The translations under genes were made by a program, and so were the position numbers. Of a stretch of DNA of 64,000 bases, positions 35,076 through 44,189 are shown piece by piece (positions within the stretch are counted from its first letter, which is position 1; each line of letters starts with the position of its first letter). Source of the stretch: Luteimicrobium xylanilyticum. Its GTDB lineage: Bacteria > Actinomycetota > Actinomycetes > Actinomycetales > Cellulomonadaceae. The notes beneath the pieces were generated by a model. The model was not told where the DNA came from. It saw only the letters and a program-made list of their open reading frames with translations, and searched no databases. The DNA is taken from positions 1,116,001 to 1,180,000 of the forward strand of contig NZ_CP045529.1 in the NCBI RefSeq assembly GCF_009429125.1. Direction: 5' to 3'.

Positions 35076-35465
35076 ATGGACGACGAGCTGATCACGCAGA
35101 TGAAGCGGTACTTCGAGGCCGGCCTGCGCATGGACCTCGACGAGCTGGCCCGGGTCTACGCGCCCGAGTACGTGGGCGTCCGCGTCGACCTCGACGGGCG
35201 CTCGCTCGAGATCCCGCGCGACGGCCTCCTCGCGCAGCTCCGGAAGATCGCGTCCGCCGGCCACGCGATGCCCCCGGTCGACGACGTCGAGTACCTGGCC
35301 GCGGTGCGCTACGGCGACCACGGCTCCGTGGCGCTGCGCCGCGTCAAGGACGGCAGGCCTCTGCTCTACGAGTTCGTCTGGCGCCTCGCCGACGGCGAGT
35401 GGCGGATGGTGCACGAGTTCACGGTCGAGACGGACCTGTCCGCGCTCATCGCCGCGGTGCGCTGA
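35076..35465 (+). CDS. NTF2-like (SnoaL/DUF4440-type) small protein
   Basis: A 129-residue single-domain protein with the pattern of the NTF2-like cone fold: an N-terminal helix (LITQMKRYFEAGLRMDLDELARVYAPEYVGV), then strands ending with YEFVWRLADGEWRMVHEF. Members include small isomerases, cyclases and ligand binders; no catalytic residues can be assigned. Divergent from a TetR gene with tandem operators, so its product or substrate may relate to the inducer. Confidence 0.75.
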   Translation: MDDELITQMKRYFEAGLRMDLDELARVYAPEYVGVRVDLDGRSLEIPRDGLLAQLRKIASAGHAMPPVDDVEYLAAVRYGDHGSVALRRVKDGRPLLYEFVWRLADGEWRMVHEFTVETDLSALIAAVR

Positions 35466-35487
35466 GCCCGACGGCGCACACGGCGAG

Positions 35488-36642
35488 TCAGACGGGCGAC
35501 AGCCCCAGCGACCGGCCGGCCAGCCCGCGGGGACGGGCGGTGAGCGAGCGGGCGACGTCGCGCAGCGCGACGGCGGCAGGTGACTCCGGCTCCGCGACGA
35601 CGACCGGCACGCCACCGTCGCCGCCTTCGCGCAGCCGCACGTCGAGGGGGATCCGGCCGAGCACGGGCACGTCGTGCCCCAGCGTCTCCGCGAGCCCGGC
35701 GGAGACGGCGTCACCGCCGCCCGACCCGAACAGCTCGAGCCGCGTCCCGTCCGGCTGGTCCAGCCACGCCATGTTCTCCACGACGCCGACGACGTCCTGC
35801 TCCGTCTGCGCCGCGACCAGCCCCGCGCGCTCGGCGACCTCCGCGGCCGCGAGCTGCGGCGTCGTCACGACGACGATCTGCGAGCCGGGCAACAGCTGCG
35901 CGACCGAGATCGCGACGTCGCCGGTCCCGGGCGGCAGGTCGAGCAGGAGCACGTCGAGGTCGCCCCAGAACACGTCGGACAGGAACTGCTCGACGGCGCG
36001 GTGCAGCATCGGCCCCCGCCACACCACGGCCTTGCCCTGCGGTGCGAACATCCCGATCGACACGACCTTGACCTCGTGCGCGATCGGCGGGAGGAGCATG
36101 TCGTCCACGCGCGTCGGCTTGGTCGTGACCCCGAGCATGCGGGGGATCGAGAAGCCGTGGATGTCGGCGTCGAGCACGCCGACGCGCAGCCCGTCCGCCG
36201 CCATCGCGGCCGCGAGGTTCGCGGTGACCGACGACTTGCCGACCCCGCCCTTGCCCGACGCGACCGCGAACACCTTGGTCAGCGAGCCGGGCTCGGCGAA
36301 CGGGATCCGGGGCGCCCCGTCGCCACCGCGCAGCTGGGCGCGCAGGGCCTGGCGCTGCTCGGCGTCCATCGCGCCGAGCTCGACGCTGACGTCACCCACG
36401 CCCTCGACCGTGAGGGCCGCGGCGGTGACGTCGCGCACCAGCGTGCTGCGCAGCGGGCACGCGGGCGTGGTCAGGTCCACGCCGACGACGGCGCGCGCCC
36501 TCCCGTCGGGTGCCTCGCCCGGCTGCACCTCGACCGAGCGGACCATGCCGAGGTCGACGATGGGGCGCCGGATCTCGGGGTCGATGACCGCGCGCAGGGC
36601 GGTGCGGACGGCATCGAGGAGCGGGGGAGCGGAGTCGGGCAC
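35488..36642 (-). CDS. Mrp/ApbC-type P-loop ATPase (Fe-S cluster carrier)
   Basis: A 384-residue Mrp/NBP35-like protein. Residues 1-95 are a MIP18/DUF59-like domain (VIDPEIRRPIVDLGMVRSV); a deviant Walker A (SGKGGVGKSS) follows near residue 125, then VLDADIHGFSIPRMLG and LLLDLPPGTGD. The family carries iron-sulphur clusters to apoproteins. The C-terminal CxxC of many Mrp proteins is not visible, as in other actinobacterial members. GTG 36642 gives the normal N-terminus; open frame upstream is out-of-context Arg-rich sequence. Confidence 0.92.
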   Translation of the reverse strand: MPDSAPPLLDAVRTALRAVIDPEIRRPIVDLGMVRSVEVQPGEAPDGRARAVVGVDLTTPACPLRSTLVRDVTAAALTVEGVGDVSVELGAMDAEQRQALRAQLRGGDGAPRIPFAEPGSLTKVFAVASGKGGVGKSSVTANLAAAMAADGLRVGVLDADIHGFSIPRMLGVTTKPTRVDDMLLPPIAHEVKVVSIGMFAPQGKAVVWRGPMLHRAVEQFLSDVFWGDLDVLLLDLPPGTGDVAISVAQLLPGSQIVVVTTPQLAAAEVAERAGLVAAQTEQDVVGVVENMAWLDQPDGTRLELFGSGGGDAVSAGLAETLGHDVPVLGRIPLDVRLREGGDGGVPVVVAEPESPAAVALRDVARSLTARPRGLAGRSLGLSPV

Positions 36643-36677
36643 GACTCCATCGTACGGAGCGCGGGGGTGGCGCGACC

Positions 36678-37199
36678 TCAGCCCGCGCCCCTCGCGGGAG
36701 CCTCGCCGGCGTCGGGCTCGTCGCGTGCCGAGAGCTCCTCGAGGAGGTTGCGCAGCTCGCCGCGGACGAAGTCGCGGGTCGCGGTCTCGCCGAGCGCGAG
36801 ACGCAGCGCCGCCATCTCGCGCGCCAGGTACTCGGTGTCGGCGAGGTTGCGGGCGGCCTGCTGCCGGTCCTGCTCCGAGCTCACGCGGTCGCGGTCGGTC
36901 TGCCGGTTCTGCGCGAGCAGGATGAGGGGGGCCGCGTACGACGCCTGGAGCGACAGCACGAGCGTGAGCGCCGTGAACCCGTTGGACGCCGAGTCGAAGT
37001 GCAGGTTCTCCGGCCCCCACACGTTCCACGCGAGCCACACGGCGCAGAACACCGTGAGGTAGACGATGAAGCGCGGCGTCCCCAGGAAGCGTGCGATGCC
37101 CTCGCTGACCCGGCCGACGGCGTCGTCCTCGACCTCGAACCGGGGAAGGAGGCCGCGCCGCTGCTCCTTGGGCAGGTCGAGGCGGGGCCGTTCAGCCAC
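36678..37199 (-). CDS. DUF1003 membrane protein
   Basis: A 173-residue protein with two membrane helices (about residues 43-62 and 75-95) in the DUF1003 pattern (FIVYLTVFCAVWLAWNVWG; PLILLAQNRQTDRDR), followed by an acidic, probably coiled C-terminus. Function unknown. GTG 37199 overlaps the end of the MgtE-N/CBS gene by eight bases. DUF1003 next to an MgtE-like protein is a frequent actinobacterial pairing as I recall it, hinting at ion homeostasis. Confidence 0.88.
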   Translation of the reverse strand: MAERPRLDLPKEQRRGLLPRFEVEDDAVGRVSEGIARFLGTPRFIVYLTVFCAVWLAWNVWGPENLHFDSASNGFTALTLVLSLQASYAAPLILLAQNRQTDRDRVSSEQDRQQAARNLADTEYLAREMAALRLALGETATRDFVRGELRNLLEELSARDEPDAGEAPARGAG

Positions 37200-38526
37200 G
37201 GGTCGCCCCCTGGGCGGGAGATGCCGGGCGGGACTGCTGCGCGGCGACGCCCGGCGGGGTGCCCGGGCCCGCGTCCTCCTCGTCGTCGGTCTCGCGCCAG
37301 TCCTCGGGGAGCATGTGGTCGAGGACGTCGTCGACGCTGACTGCGCCCACGAGGCGCTTCTCGGGGTCGACGACGGGCACGGCGAGCAGGTTGTACGTGG
37401 CGAGCACGCGCGTGACGCGCGCGAGCGACGCGTCCGGCCCGACGGGCTCGATGTCCGTGTCGAGGATCGACCCGATCGACTGGTGCGGCGGCTCGCGGAG
37501 CATTGCCTGGATGTGGACGACGCCGAGGAAGCGTCCGGTCGGCGTCTCGATCGGCGAGCGCACGACGAAGACCATCGACGCGAGCGCGGGCGGGACGTCC
37601 TTCCGGCGCACGTGCGCGAGCGCGAGCGCGATCGGGGTCTCGGGCCCGAGGATGACGGGCTCGGTGGTCATGAGGCCGCCCGCGGTGTCGTCCTCGTACG
37701 CGAGGAGCCGCCGGACGTCCTTCGCCTCCTCCGGCTCCATCAGCTCGAGCAGCTCGGCCTGCTGGTCGTCGGGCAGCTCGCCGAGGAGGTCGGCCGCGTC
37801 GTCGGGCTGCATGGCCTCGAGGACGTCGGCCGCGCGGTCCGTCTCCAGGCTCTGGAGGATGGCGACCTGGTCGTCCTCGGGAAGCTCCTCGAGGACGTCG
37901 GCCAGGCGCTCGTTGTCGAGCGCGGTCGCGACCTCGAGGCGGCGGGTGTCGCCCATGTCGTGCAGGACGTCCGCGAGGTCCGCGGCCTTGAGCTCGTCGT
38001 AGGCGGCGAGCAGGAGGGTCGCCGCCTGGGCGGACCCGCTGCCCGCCAGCCCGGTGACCGCGTCGACGTCGACCACCTGGGTCTCCCCGCGTCTGCGGAT
38101 GCCGAGGGCGCTGCGGTGGGTGGCCGTCCGACGCACGAACAGCTTGTCGACCTCCCAGTCGCCGCTGCGCTGCTGCTCGATCGACAGGTCCTCGACCGTC
38201 GCGTCGCCCGACCCGTCGACGAGCTGGACGCGCCGGTCCAGGAGCTCCCCGATCGCGAGGGTCTCGTGCGGGCGCTGCTCGAACCGGCGCATGTTGACCA
38301 GGCCCGTGGAGATGACCTGCCCGGCGTCGATGCTCGTGACGCGGGTGAGCGGCAGGAAGACGCGCCGCCGGCCCGGCACCTCGACCACGAGACCGACCGC
38401 ACGCGGGGCACGACGGTCGCGCAGGAGGATGACGACGTCGCGGACCCGGCCCACCTGGTCGCCGTTCGGATCGAACACGGCGGTCCCGGCGAGCCGCGCG
38501 ACGTAGACCCTGGTGGCGGCGCTCAC
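37192..38526 (-). CDS. Soluble MgtE-N/CBS-domain protein
   Basis: A 444-residue cytosolic protein. Order: PRC-barrel-like N-terminus (about 1-80), linker, MgtE intracellular helical repeats (about 185-275, with RLADVLEELPEDDQVAILQ, RAADVLEAMQPDDAADLLGEL, EAKDVRRLLAYEDDTAGGLMT), then a CBS pair (280-410). The membrane pore of MgtE is absent, so it is not a magnesium channel itself; it may sense magnesium or nucleotides and regulate a partner such as the overlapping DUF1003 protein. Starts at GTG 38526. Confidence 0.88.
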   Translation of the reverse strand: MSAATRVYVARLAGTAVFDPNGDQVGRVRDVVILLRDRRAPRAVGLVVEVPGRRRVFLPLTRVTSIDAGQVISTGLVNMRRFEQRPHETLAIGELLDRRVQLVDGSGDATVEDLSIEQQRSGDWEVDKLFVRRTATHRSALGIRRRGETQVVDVDAVTGLAGSGSAQAATLLLAAYDELKAADLADVLHDMGDTRRLEVATALDNERLADVLEELPEDDQVAILQSLETDRAADVLEAMQPDDAADLLGELPDDQQAELLELMEPEEAKDVRRLLAYEDDTAGGLMTTEPVILGPETPIALALAHVRRKDVPPALASMVFVVRSPIETPTGRFLGVVHIQAMLREPPHQSIGSILDTDIEPVGPDASLARVTRVLATYNLLAVPVVDPEKRLVGAVSVDDVLDHMLPEDWRETDDEEDAGPGTPPGVAAQQSRPASPAQGATRG

Positions 38527-38678
38527 GCCCTCAGCCTAGGGGCGCGCCCTGGCTCGCGGCGGCCGGGCGCGCACGGCGGAGCCCGAAACACGCCTGTAAC
38601 CTGAGACCCGGTTCGCAGCGCCGGGAACCGTCGAGCCCTGCTCCTTCCCGATCCCTGCCCACCCCCGGACGGTCCACC

Positions 38679-39683
38679 GTGTCCCACGTCTCTGCCGACG
38701 CCCCTGCCGACGACGCCGCGCCCCGTTCGCACGCCCACCGTGCCACCGAGCCGGTCGTCCTGGCGCTGGACGTGGGCGGGACGTCCGTCAAGGGTGCAGT
38801 CGTGGACGCCGCCGGGATCGCCGCCCGGCGCACCGCGCCGACGGGCGGGGGGCCCGCCGACCCCGACGGCGCCACGGCCGCGGTCCTCGGAGTCGTCCGT
38901 GAGCTGTGGGCCGCGGTGCCCGCCGAGCAGCACGTCGCGGCGGTCGGCATCGTGACGCCGGGCCTCGTCGACGAGGAGGCTGGCGTCGTCGTCGGGGCCG
39001 AGAACCTCGGGTGGCGCGACCTCCCGCTGCGCGCGCTCGTCGAGGAGACGACGGGGGTCCCGGTCGGGTTCGGGCACGACGCGCGGGCTGCGGGGCTCGC
39101 CGAGTGGCGTCTCGGTGCCGGTCAGGGAGCCGGCGACCACGCGTTCCTCTCGGTCGGGACGGGGATCGCGGCGGCGCTCGTCCTCGGTGGTCGCGTCTAC
39201 GCGGGCGGCGGCTGGGCCGGCGAGATCGGGCACGGCGGCGCGACCGCGGGCGACCTGTGCGCGTGCGGCGGTCGGGGCTGCGTCGAGACCTACGCGTCCG
39301 CCGCGGGCATCGCCCGCCAGTACGCGGCGCGCACCGGCACCGTGCCCGACGGCGCCCGCGACGTCCTCGAGCGCGCCCAGGCCGGGGACGCGGTCGCCCT
39401 CGAGGTCTGGCAGCACGGCGTCGACGGACTTGCCGACCTCGTGTCCGGGCTGGTCCGCACGCTCGGGCTGCGCACCGTCGTCGTCGGCGGGGGCCTCGTG
39501 CTGGCGGGCGACGCCCTGCTCGAGCCCCTGGACCGGGCGGTCCGCGCTCGTCTCACGGTGCACCCGGCTCCCGAGCTCCGGACCGCCCGGCTCGGCGCCG
39601 AGGCCGGGACGTACGGCGCCGCGCTGCTCGCGTGGCAGGCCTCCGGGCGGTCGGTCTCGTCAGACCTCGGCCTCGCGGTCTAG
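38679..39683 (+). CDS. ROK-family sugar kinase (glucokinase-like)
   Basis: A 334-residue ROK kinase. The phosphate motif LALDVGGTSVKGAVVD, DARAAGLAEWRLGAG and SVGTGIAAALV lead to the ROK zinc signature GEIGHGGATAGDLCACGGRG with CVE following. It phosphorylates a hexose at C6, most often glucose; mannose or N-acetylmannosamine are alternatives, which could feed ManA. No HTH is present, so it is an enzyme, not a ROK repressor. GTG 38679 gives an N-terminal extension of about 25 residues. Confidence 0.88.
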   Translation: MSHVSADAPADDAAPRSHAHRATEPVVLALDVGGTSVKGAVVDAAGIAARRTAPTGGGPADPDGATAAVLGVVRELWAAVPAEQHVAAVGIVTPGLVDEEAGVVVGAENLGWRDLPLRALVEETTGVPVGFGHDARAAGLAEWRLGAGQGAGDHAFLSVGTGIAAALVLGGRVYAGGGWAGEIGHGGATAGDLCACGGRGCVETYASAAGIARQYAARTGTVPDGARDVLERAQAGDAVALEVWQHGVDGLADLVSGLVRTLGLRTVVVGGGLVLAGDALLEPLDRAVRARLTVHPAPELRTARLGAEAGTYGAALLAWQASGRSVSSDLGLAV

Positions 39684-39770
39684 CGCGTCGCGGCCGACCG
39701 GGGCGCCGCGGGGACGCCGTGGGCTGCTCGCGCTCGGCACTCGGGCCCGACTTGGGACAGACTGGGTGCC

Positions 39771-40697
39771 ATGTCCATGCCGCGCGCGAACGCCGTGCCC
39801 CGCGTCCCGACCCCGCCGACGGGCGTCGAGATCGCCCGCTACCCCACGTACCTCGAGGCGCAGAAGGCCGTCGACTTCCTGTCCGACAAGCACTTCGCCG
39901 TCGAGAACGTCACGATCGTGGGCGAGGGGCTGCAGGCCGTCGAACGGATCACCGGCCGCCTGACGTACTCGCGCGTCGCGATCGCGGGCCTCGCGTCGGG
40001 CGCATGGTTCGGCCTGTTCGTCGGTCTGCTGCTGTCGCTGTTCGAAGGCGGGAGCGCGGCGATCATCGTCGCCGCGATCGGCATCGGCGCCGCGTTCGGG
40101 GTGCTGTTCGGGCTGATCTCCTACGCCCTGACGGGCAACCAGCGCGACTTCACGTCGCAGTCGCAGATCGTCGCGACCTCGTACGCGATCCTGTGCGTCG
40201 CCGACCGTGCGGGCGAGGCCCGGCAGGTCCTCAGCGAGCTCGGGCTCGGGCAGCCGGGCGCCGCGCGGCCCGCAGCTCCGGCCGCACCCCACGCCGCTCA
40301 GCCCCCGACCACGCCGGGCGCGTCCGGCTGGACCGTCCCGCCGACGCCCGCTCCGGGTGCGCCGGGCCAGCAGCAGCCCGCGCAACCGGCCCCGGCCGCC
40401 CCGGCGGCACCCGTCTCGCCGCGGTTCCAGACGCCGTCGGGCGAGCCGAGGTACGGTCGCCGGCTCGAGGACGTCGCCCCGCCCACGGCGCCCCAGGCCC
40501 CGCAACCGGCGACTCCGGCGCAGCCTGAACCGGCCGCACCGGCCCAGCCCGCGCCGCAGTCGCCGGCCGGACCCGCCGCTCCCGAGGCGTCCGACGGCGC
40601 GACCCCGCAGGGCCAGCCCCCGGCTCCCGCCCGGCCCGAGCCCGAGGCGGGCTCGGAGCGCGAGGAGGGGACGTCGTCGGACGACCCCACGAAGTAG
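39771..40697 (+). CDS. YflT-like general stress protein with Pro/Ala-rich tail
   Basis: A 308-residue protein. Residues 18-70 match the heat-induced stress protein YflT pattern (EIARYPTYLEAQKAVDFLSDK), followed by two Gly-rich membrane segments (about 70-120) and another conserved stretch (TSQSQIVATSYAILCVAD). From about residue 160 the protein is Pro/Ala/Gln low complexity, probably disordered. Function is unknown. Its stop codon is the TAG inside the palindromic repeat at 40691. Confidence 0.82.
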   Translation: MSMPRANAVPRVPTPPTGVEIARYPTYLEAQKAVDFLSDKHFAVENVTIVGEGLQAVERITGRLTYSRVAIAGLASGAWFGLFVGLLLSLFEGGSAAIIVAAIGIGAAFGVLFGLISYALTGNQRDFTSQSQIVATSYAILCVADRAGEARQVLSELGLGQPGAARPAAPAAPHAAQPPTTPGASGWTVPPTPAPGAPGQQQPAQPAPAAPAAPVSPRFQTPSGEPRYGRRLEDVAPPTAPQAPQPATPAQPEPAAPAQPAPQSPAGPAAPEASDGATPQGQPPAPARPEPEAGSEREEGTSSDDPTK

Positions 40698-40750
40698 TAC
40701 GGCCGCCGTACTACTTCGTGAGGTATGCGGGCGGCCGTACTACTTCGTGA
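40691..40750. repeat. Extragenic palindromic repeat, copy 2
   Basis: Differs from 30941-31000 at three of 60 bases. Same perfect 12-bp stem with a three-base loop, then the second arm copy. It contains the stop codons of both convergent neighbours (stress-protein gene on plus, aminopeptidase gene on minus), so it sits exactly at a gene-gene junction and may be a bidirectional terminator. Confidence 0.88.
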
Positions 40751-42347
40751 GGTGGGCCGGTCGGCGGAGACCGGCCATCCACGCCTCGACGTCGTCGGGG
40801 CGGCGGGGGAGTGCGGCGGACAGGTTCTCGTTGCCGTCGGCGGTGACGAGGACGTCGTCCTCGATGCGCACCCCGATGCCGCGGTACTCCTCGGGGACGG
40901 TCAGGTCGTCGGCCTTGAAGTACAGGCCCGGCTCGATCGTGAACACCATGCCCGGCTCGAGCACCCCGTCGAGGTACAGCTCGCGGCGCGCCTGCGCGCA
41001 GTCGTGCACGTCGATGCCCAGGTGGTGGCTGGTCCCGTGGACCATCCAGCGCCGGTGGTACTGGCCCTCGGGGGCGAGCGACTCGGCGGCGCTCACGCCG
41101 TCGGGCAGGAGGCCCCACTCCTCGAGACGCGCCGCGATGACGTCCATCGCGGCGGCGTGCACGTCGCGGAACCTCGCGCCCGGGACGGCGACGGCGAACG
41201 CGGCGTCGGCTGCGTCGAGCACGGCCTGGTAGACGCGGCGCTGGACCTCGGTGAACGTGCCGTCGACGGGCAGGGTCCGGGTGACGTCGGCCGTGTAGAG
41301 GGACTCGACCTCGACGCCCGCGTCGAGCAGGAGGAGGTCGCCCTCGCGGACGACGCCGTCGTTGGTGATCCAGTGCAGCGTCGTCGCGTGCTCGCCCGAT
41401 GCCGCGATCGTCTCGTAGCCGACCGCGTTGCCGGCGAGGCGCGCGTGCGCGTCGAACGTCGTCTCGACGACGCGCTCGCCGCGCGGGTGCGCGGCCGCGG
41501 CGGACAGCTCGCGCACGACCTGCTCGAACCCGTCGATCGTGGCGTCGACGGCGTCGCGCATCTGCTGGACCTCGTACTCGTCCTTGACGAGGCGCAGCTC
41601 GGACACGGCCTCGACGAGCGCGTCGTCGGTGTGCTGCTCGGTCTTCGCGGCGGCCTCCTCCACGACACTCTCGGACGCGCGGACCTCGTCCACGAGGTCC
41701 TCCACGGCCTCGTCGGCGTCCGTCACGACGAGCACCTGCACGCCCCCCGTCCCGACGTCCTTGGCGAGCGCGTCCCGGAGCCCGTCCACGTGCTCGGCCC
41801 GGATGCCCGTGAGCTCCGCGACGTCGTCGAGGCTCGGCCGGGCGCCCACCCAGAACTCGCCGTAGCGGGAGTCGGCGTAGAACTCCTCGGTGTCGCGGCC
41901 GGCGAGCGGCCGGACGTACAGGACGGCCTCGTGGCCCTCGGTCGTGCCGTCCGCGCCGTCGGTCTCGGTGACCGGGTGCAGGACGAGCACCGAGTCGGGC
42001 TCGAGCTCCGTGCCCGTGCCCGTGAGGTGCGCGAACGCGGAGTGCGCACGGAACCGGTAGTCGGTGTCGTTCGAGCGCGTCCTGAGCCCGCCTGCGGGGA
42101 CCACGAGCCGCACGCCGGGGAACCGTGCGGACAGGCGGGCGCGGCGCACCGCGGCGTAGTCGGCGGCCGCGGAACGCGCGGTGCCCGTCGCTGCCCGGGG
42201 GCCCCAGCCGCTCGTGATGAAGGACCGGAACGCCTCCGACTGCGGTCGCTGCGACCGGTTCTCGTTCCGTGACTCGACGGACTGCTCGTCCGCGGGCGCA
42301 CCCGTCTCGGAGGTCGGGGGGTTCTCGGAAGCGGGGGAGGTCGTCAT
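40740..42347 (-). CDS. pepP: Xaa-Pro aminopeptidase (aminopeptidase P family)
   Basis: A 535-residue cytosolic pita-bread metallopeptidase removing N-terminal residues before proline. An N-terminal regulatory domain (about 60-220) precedes the catalytic domain. Metal ligands are visible in LLLDAGVEVESLYTADVTRT (two Asp), HGTSHHLGIDVHD (His), TIEPGLYF (Glu) and VRIEDDVLVT (Glu). ATG 42347 follows GGAGG closely; the first 40 residues are a polar, Ser/Glu-rich extension. The stop lies within the palindromic repeat. Confidence 0.92.
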   Translation of the reverse strand: MTTSPASENPPTSETGAPADEQSVESRNENRSQRPQSEAFRSFITSGWGPRAATGTARSAAADYAAVRRARLSARFPGVRLVVPAGGLRTRSNDTDYRFRAHSAFAHLTGTGTELEPDSVLVLHPVTETDGADGTTEGHEAVLYVRPLAGRDTEEFYADSRYGEFWVGARPSLDDVAELTGIRAEHVDGLRDALAKDVGTGGVQVLVVTDADEAVEDLVDEVRASESVVEEAAAKTEQHTDDALVEAVSELRLVKDEYEVQQMRDAVDATIDGFEQVVRELSAAAAHPRGERVVETTFDAHARLAGNAVGYETIAASGEHATTLHWITNDGVVREGDLLLLDAGVEVESLYTADVTRTLPVDGTFTEVQRRVYQAVLDAADAAFAVAVPGARFRDVHAAAMDVIAARLEEWGLLPDGVSAAESLAPEGQYHRRWMVHGTSHHLGIDVHDCAQARRELYLDGVLEPGMVFTIEPGLYFKADDLTVPEEYRGIGVRIEDDVLVTADGNENLSAALPRRPDDVEAWMAGLRRPAHLTK

Positions 42348-42393
42348 GCCTCCAGTCTCGCACCGCGGCCGGCGCGGTCCGGGCGGTGCGAGG

Positions 42394-43230
42394 TCAGGCG
42401 CGCGCGCGGCCGAACGCCGCGAGCGCATCGAGGACGGCCTCGTTGAACGCCGCGGGTGCCTCGAGGCTGACGTCGTGCCCGGCGCCGGGGACCACGACGA
42501 GGCGCGTGCCGGGGACGGCGCGCAGGTGCCGGCGCTCGTGCATGCGGAGCTGGTCGCGCGAGCCGTTCACGAGCCAGACGGGCACGCCGCCGCCGCGCAG
42601 GTTCTGCACGGACGAGCGCTCGGCGAGGTGCGCGAGCGCGTCGGCGACGAGGTCCCAGCCGGGCGTGAAGACGGCGGGGGCCGCCGGGAGCCGACGGCGC
42701 ACGGAGGTCCGGGTGCGGCCGAGGAGCTCGCGCATCGTGCGTCCGGCGGCGAGCGAGCCGCGCAGCGCCCCGGTGAAGGTCCGCAGCGGCAGGCCGCGGG
42801 TGTCGGTGCTGCACGACGCGGCGACCACCCCCGCGAGAGGCGCGCCGGGGCGGTCGCGACGGTCGGACGCGTACGCGAGCGAGGTGTACCCGCCGAGCGA
42901 GAGACCGACGAGCGCCAGCGGCGTCCGCGGGTCGTCGGCGGCGAGCTCGTGTGCGGCCTCGTCGATGGCCTCGTAGGCCCCCTCGAGGGTGAACTTCTCC
43001 GCGCGGCGCACGCCGTGCCCGGGCAGGTCGATCGCGGCGGCCCGGTACCCGGCGTCGTGCATGGCGACGAGCTGCTCGTCCCAGATCGCTCCTGAGGTCC
43101 GCATCCCGTGGACGAAGACGACGGACGGCCGGACGGCGGGCTGCGGTGCGGCGTCGTCGCCGGGGCGGAGGGTGGTGCTCGGGTCCAACAGGGGCCTCAC
43201 GATCTCGGGGGTGCTCCATGGTGGCACCAC
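42394..43230 (-). CDS. Alpha/beta hydrolase
   Basis: A 278-residue alpha/beta-hydrolase. Oxyanion region VVFVHGMRTSGAIWDEQ, nucleophile elbow GLSLGGYTS (Ser about residue 125), and a C-terminal GAGHDVSLE histidine are visible; an Asp in NGSRDQLRM fits the acid. No signal peptide. The substrate cannot be inferred. Start is uncertain: GTG 43230 is used, GTG 43200 is nearly as good. Divergent from the PHP gene. Confidence 0.82.
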   Translation of the reverse strand: MVPPWSTPEIVRPLLDPSTTLRPGDDAAPQPAVRPSVVFVHGMRTSGAIWDEQLVAMHDAGYRAAAIDLPGHGVRRAEKFTLEGAYEAIDEAAHELAADDPRTPLALVGLSLGGYTSLAYASDRRDRPGAPLAGVVAASCSTDTRGLPLRTFTGALRGSLAAGRTMRELLGRTRTSVRRRLPAAPAVFTPGWDLVADALAHLAERSSVQNLRGGGVPVWLVNGSRDQLRMHERRHLRAVPGTRLVVVPGAGHDVSLEAPAAFNEAVLDALAAFGRARA

Positions 43231-43315
43231 AGCCTGGACGGTCGTCTCCTCGTGTGGGGGAGGAGCGCGGAGCAGTTGGGGACGTCCTGTGCACGCCGGC
43301 CGATACCCTGGGGCG

Positions 43316-44182
43316 GTGCTCATCGACCTCCACACGCACTCGACGGCGTCCGACGGCACGGACGCCCCGGGGCAGGTGGTGGCCGACGCCGCGGCGGCCG
43401 GCCTCGACGTCGTCGCACTGACGGACCACGACACCGTCGCCGGCTGGCCCGACGCGGCAGCGGCGGCGCGTGCGAACCGCATCGCGCTCGTGCGCGGCGC
43501 GGAGCTGTCCGCGCAGGCGGTCTTCGAGGCGGAGGGTCGCGAGCGGCACGTCTCGGTGCACATCCTCAGCTACCTCCACGACCCGGCCGATGCCCCGCTC
43601 GCCCAGGAGTGCGAGCGGGTTCGGACGGCGCGGCTCGACCGGGCCCGGCGCATGGTCGACCTGCTCGCGCGCGACTACCCGGTCGACTGGGACGAGATCG
43701 CGGCCCACACCGAGCCGGGTGCGACGGTGGGGCGGCCCCACCTGGCCGACGCGCTCGTGCGCCTCGGCGTCGTGCCGGACCGGTCGGCCGCGTTCGAGAC
43801 CGTCCTGCACGCGGGCAGCCCCTACTACGTGCCGCACTACGCGCCGCGCGCCGTCGACACGGTGCGCCGGGTGCGCGAGGCGGGCGGGGTGCCGGTGTTC
43901 GCGCACCCCGCGGCGTCGGTGCGGGGACGCACCGTGCCCGACGACGTGATCGAGGAGCTCGCGGACGCGGGCCTCGCGGGCCTCGAGGCCCACCATCGTG
44001 ACCACACCCCGGACCAGGTCGACCACCTGGTGGGGCTCGCCGCCCGGCTCGGTCTGCTCGTGACCGGGTCGAGCGACTACCACGGGGCCGGTAAACCGAA
44101 CCGGCTCGCGGAGAACACCACGGCACCAGAAGTGCTGGAGAGGATCGAGGACATGGGGACGCTCGCCGTGATCAGGTCGTGA
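43316..44182 (+). CDS. PHP-domain phosphoesterase
   Basis: A 288-residue metal-dependent phosphoesterase of the PHP family. Metal-site motifs are DLHTHSTASDGTD, LTDHDTVAGW, GAELSA, VHILSYL and a C-terminal GSSDYHG. Stand-alone members hydrolyse 3',5'-nucleoside bisphosphates or trim RNA 5' ends. GTG 43316 lies seven bases after a TACCCT -10-like box (43304-43309), so the message is probably leaderless. The MarC gene follows seven bases after its stop. Confidence 0.9.
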   Translation: MLIDLHTHSTASDGTDAPGQVVADAAAAGLDVVALTDHDTVAGWPDAAAAARANRIALVRGAELSAQAVFEAEGRERHVSVHILSYLHDPADAPLAQECERVRTARLDRARRMVDLLARDYPVDWDEIAAHTEPGATVGRPHLADALVRLGVVPDRSAAFETVLHAGSPYYVPHYAPRAVDTVRRVREAGGVPVFAHPAASVRGRTVPDDVIEELADAGLAGLEAHHRDHTPDQVDHLVGLAARLGLLVTGSSDYHGAGKPNRLAENTTAPEVLERIEDMGTLAVIRS

Positions 44183-44189
44183 GCAGCTG

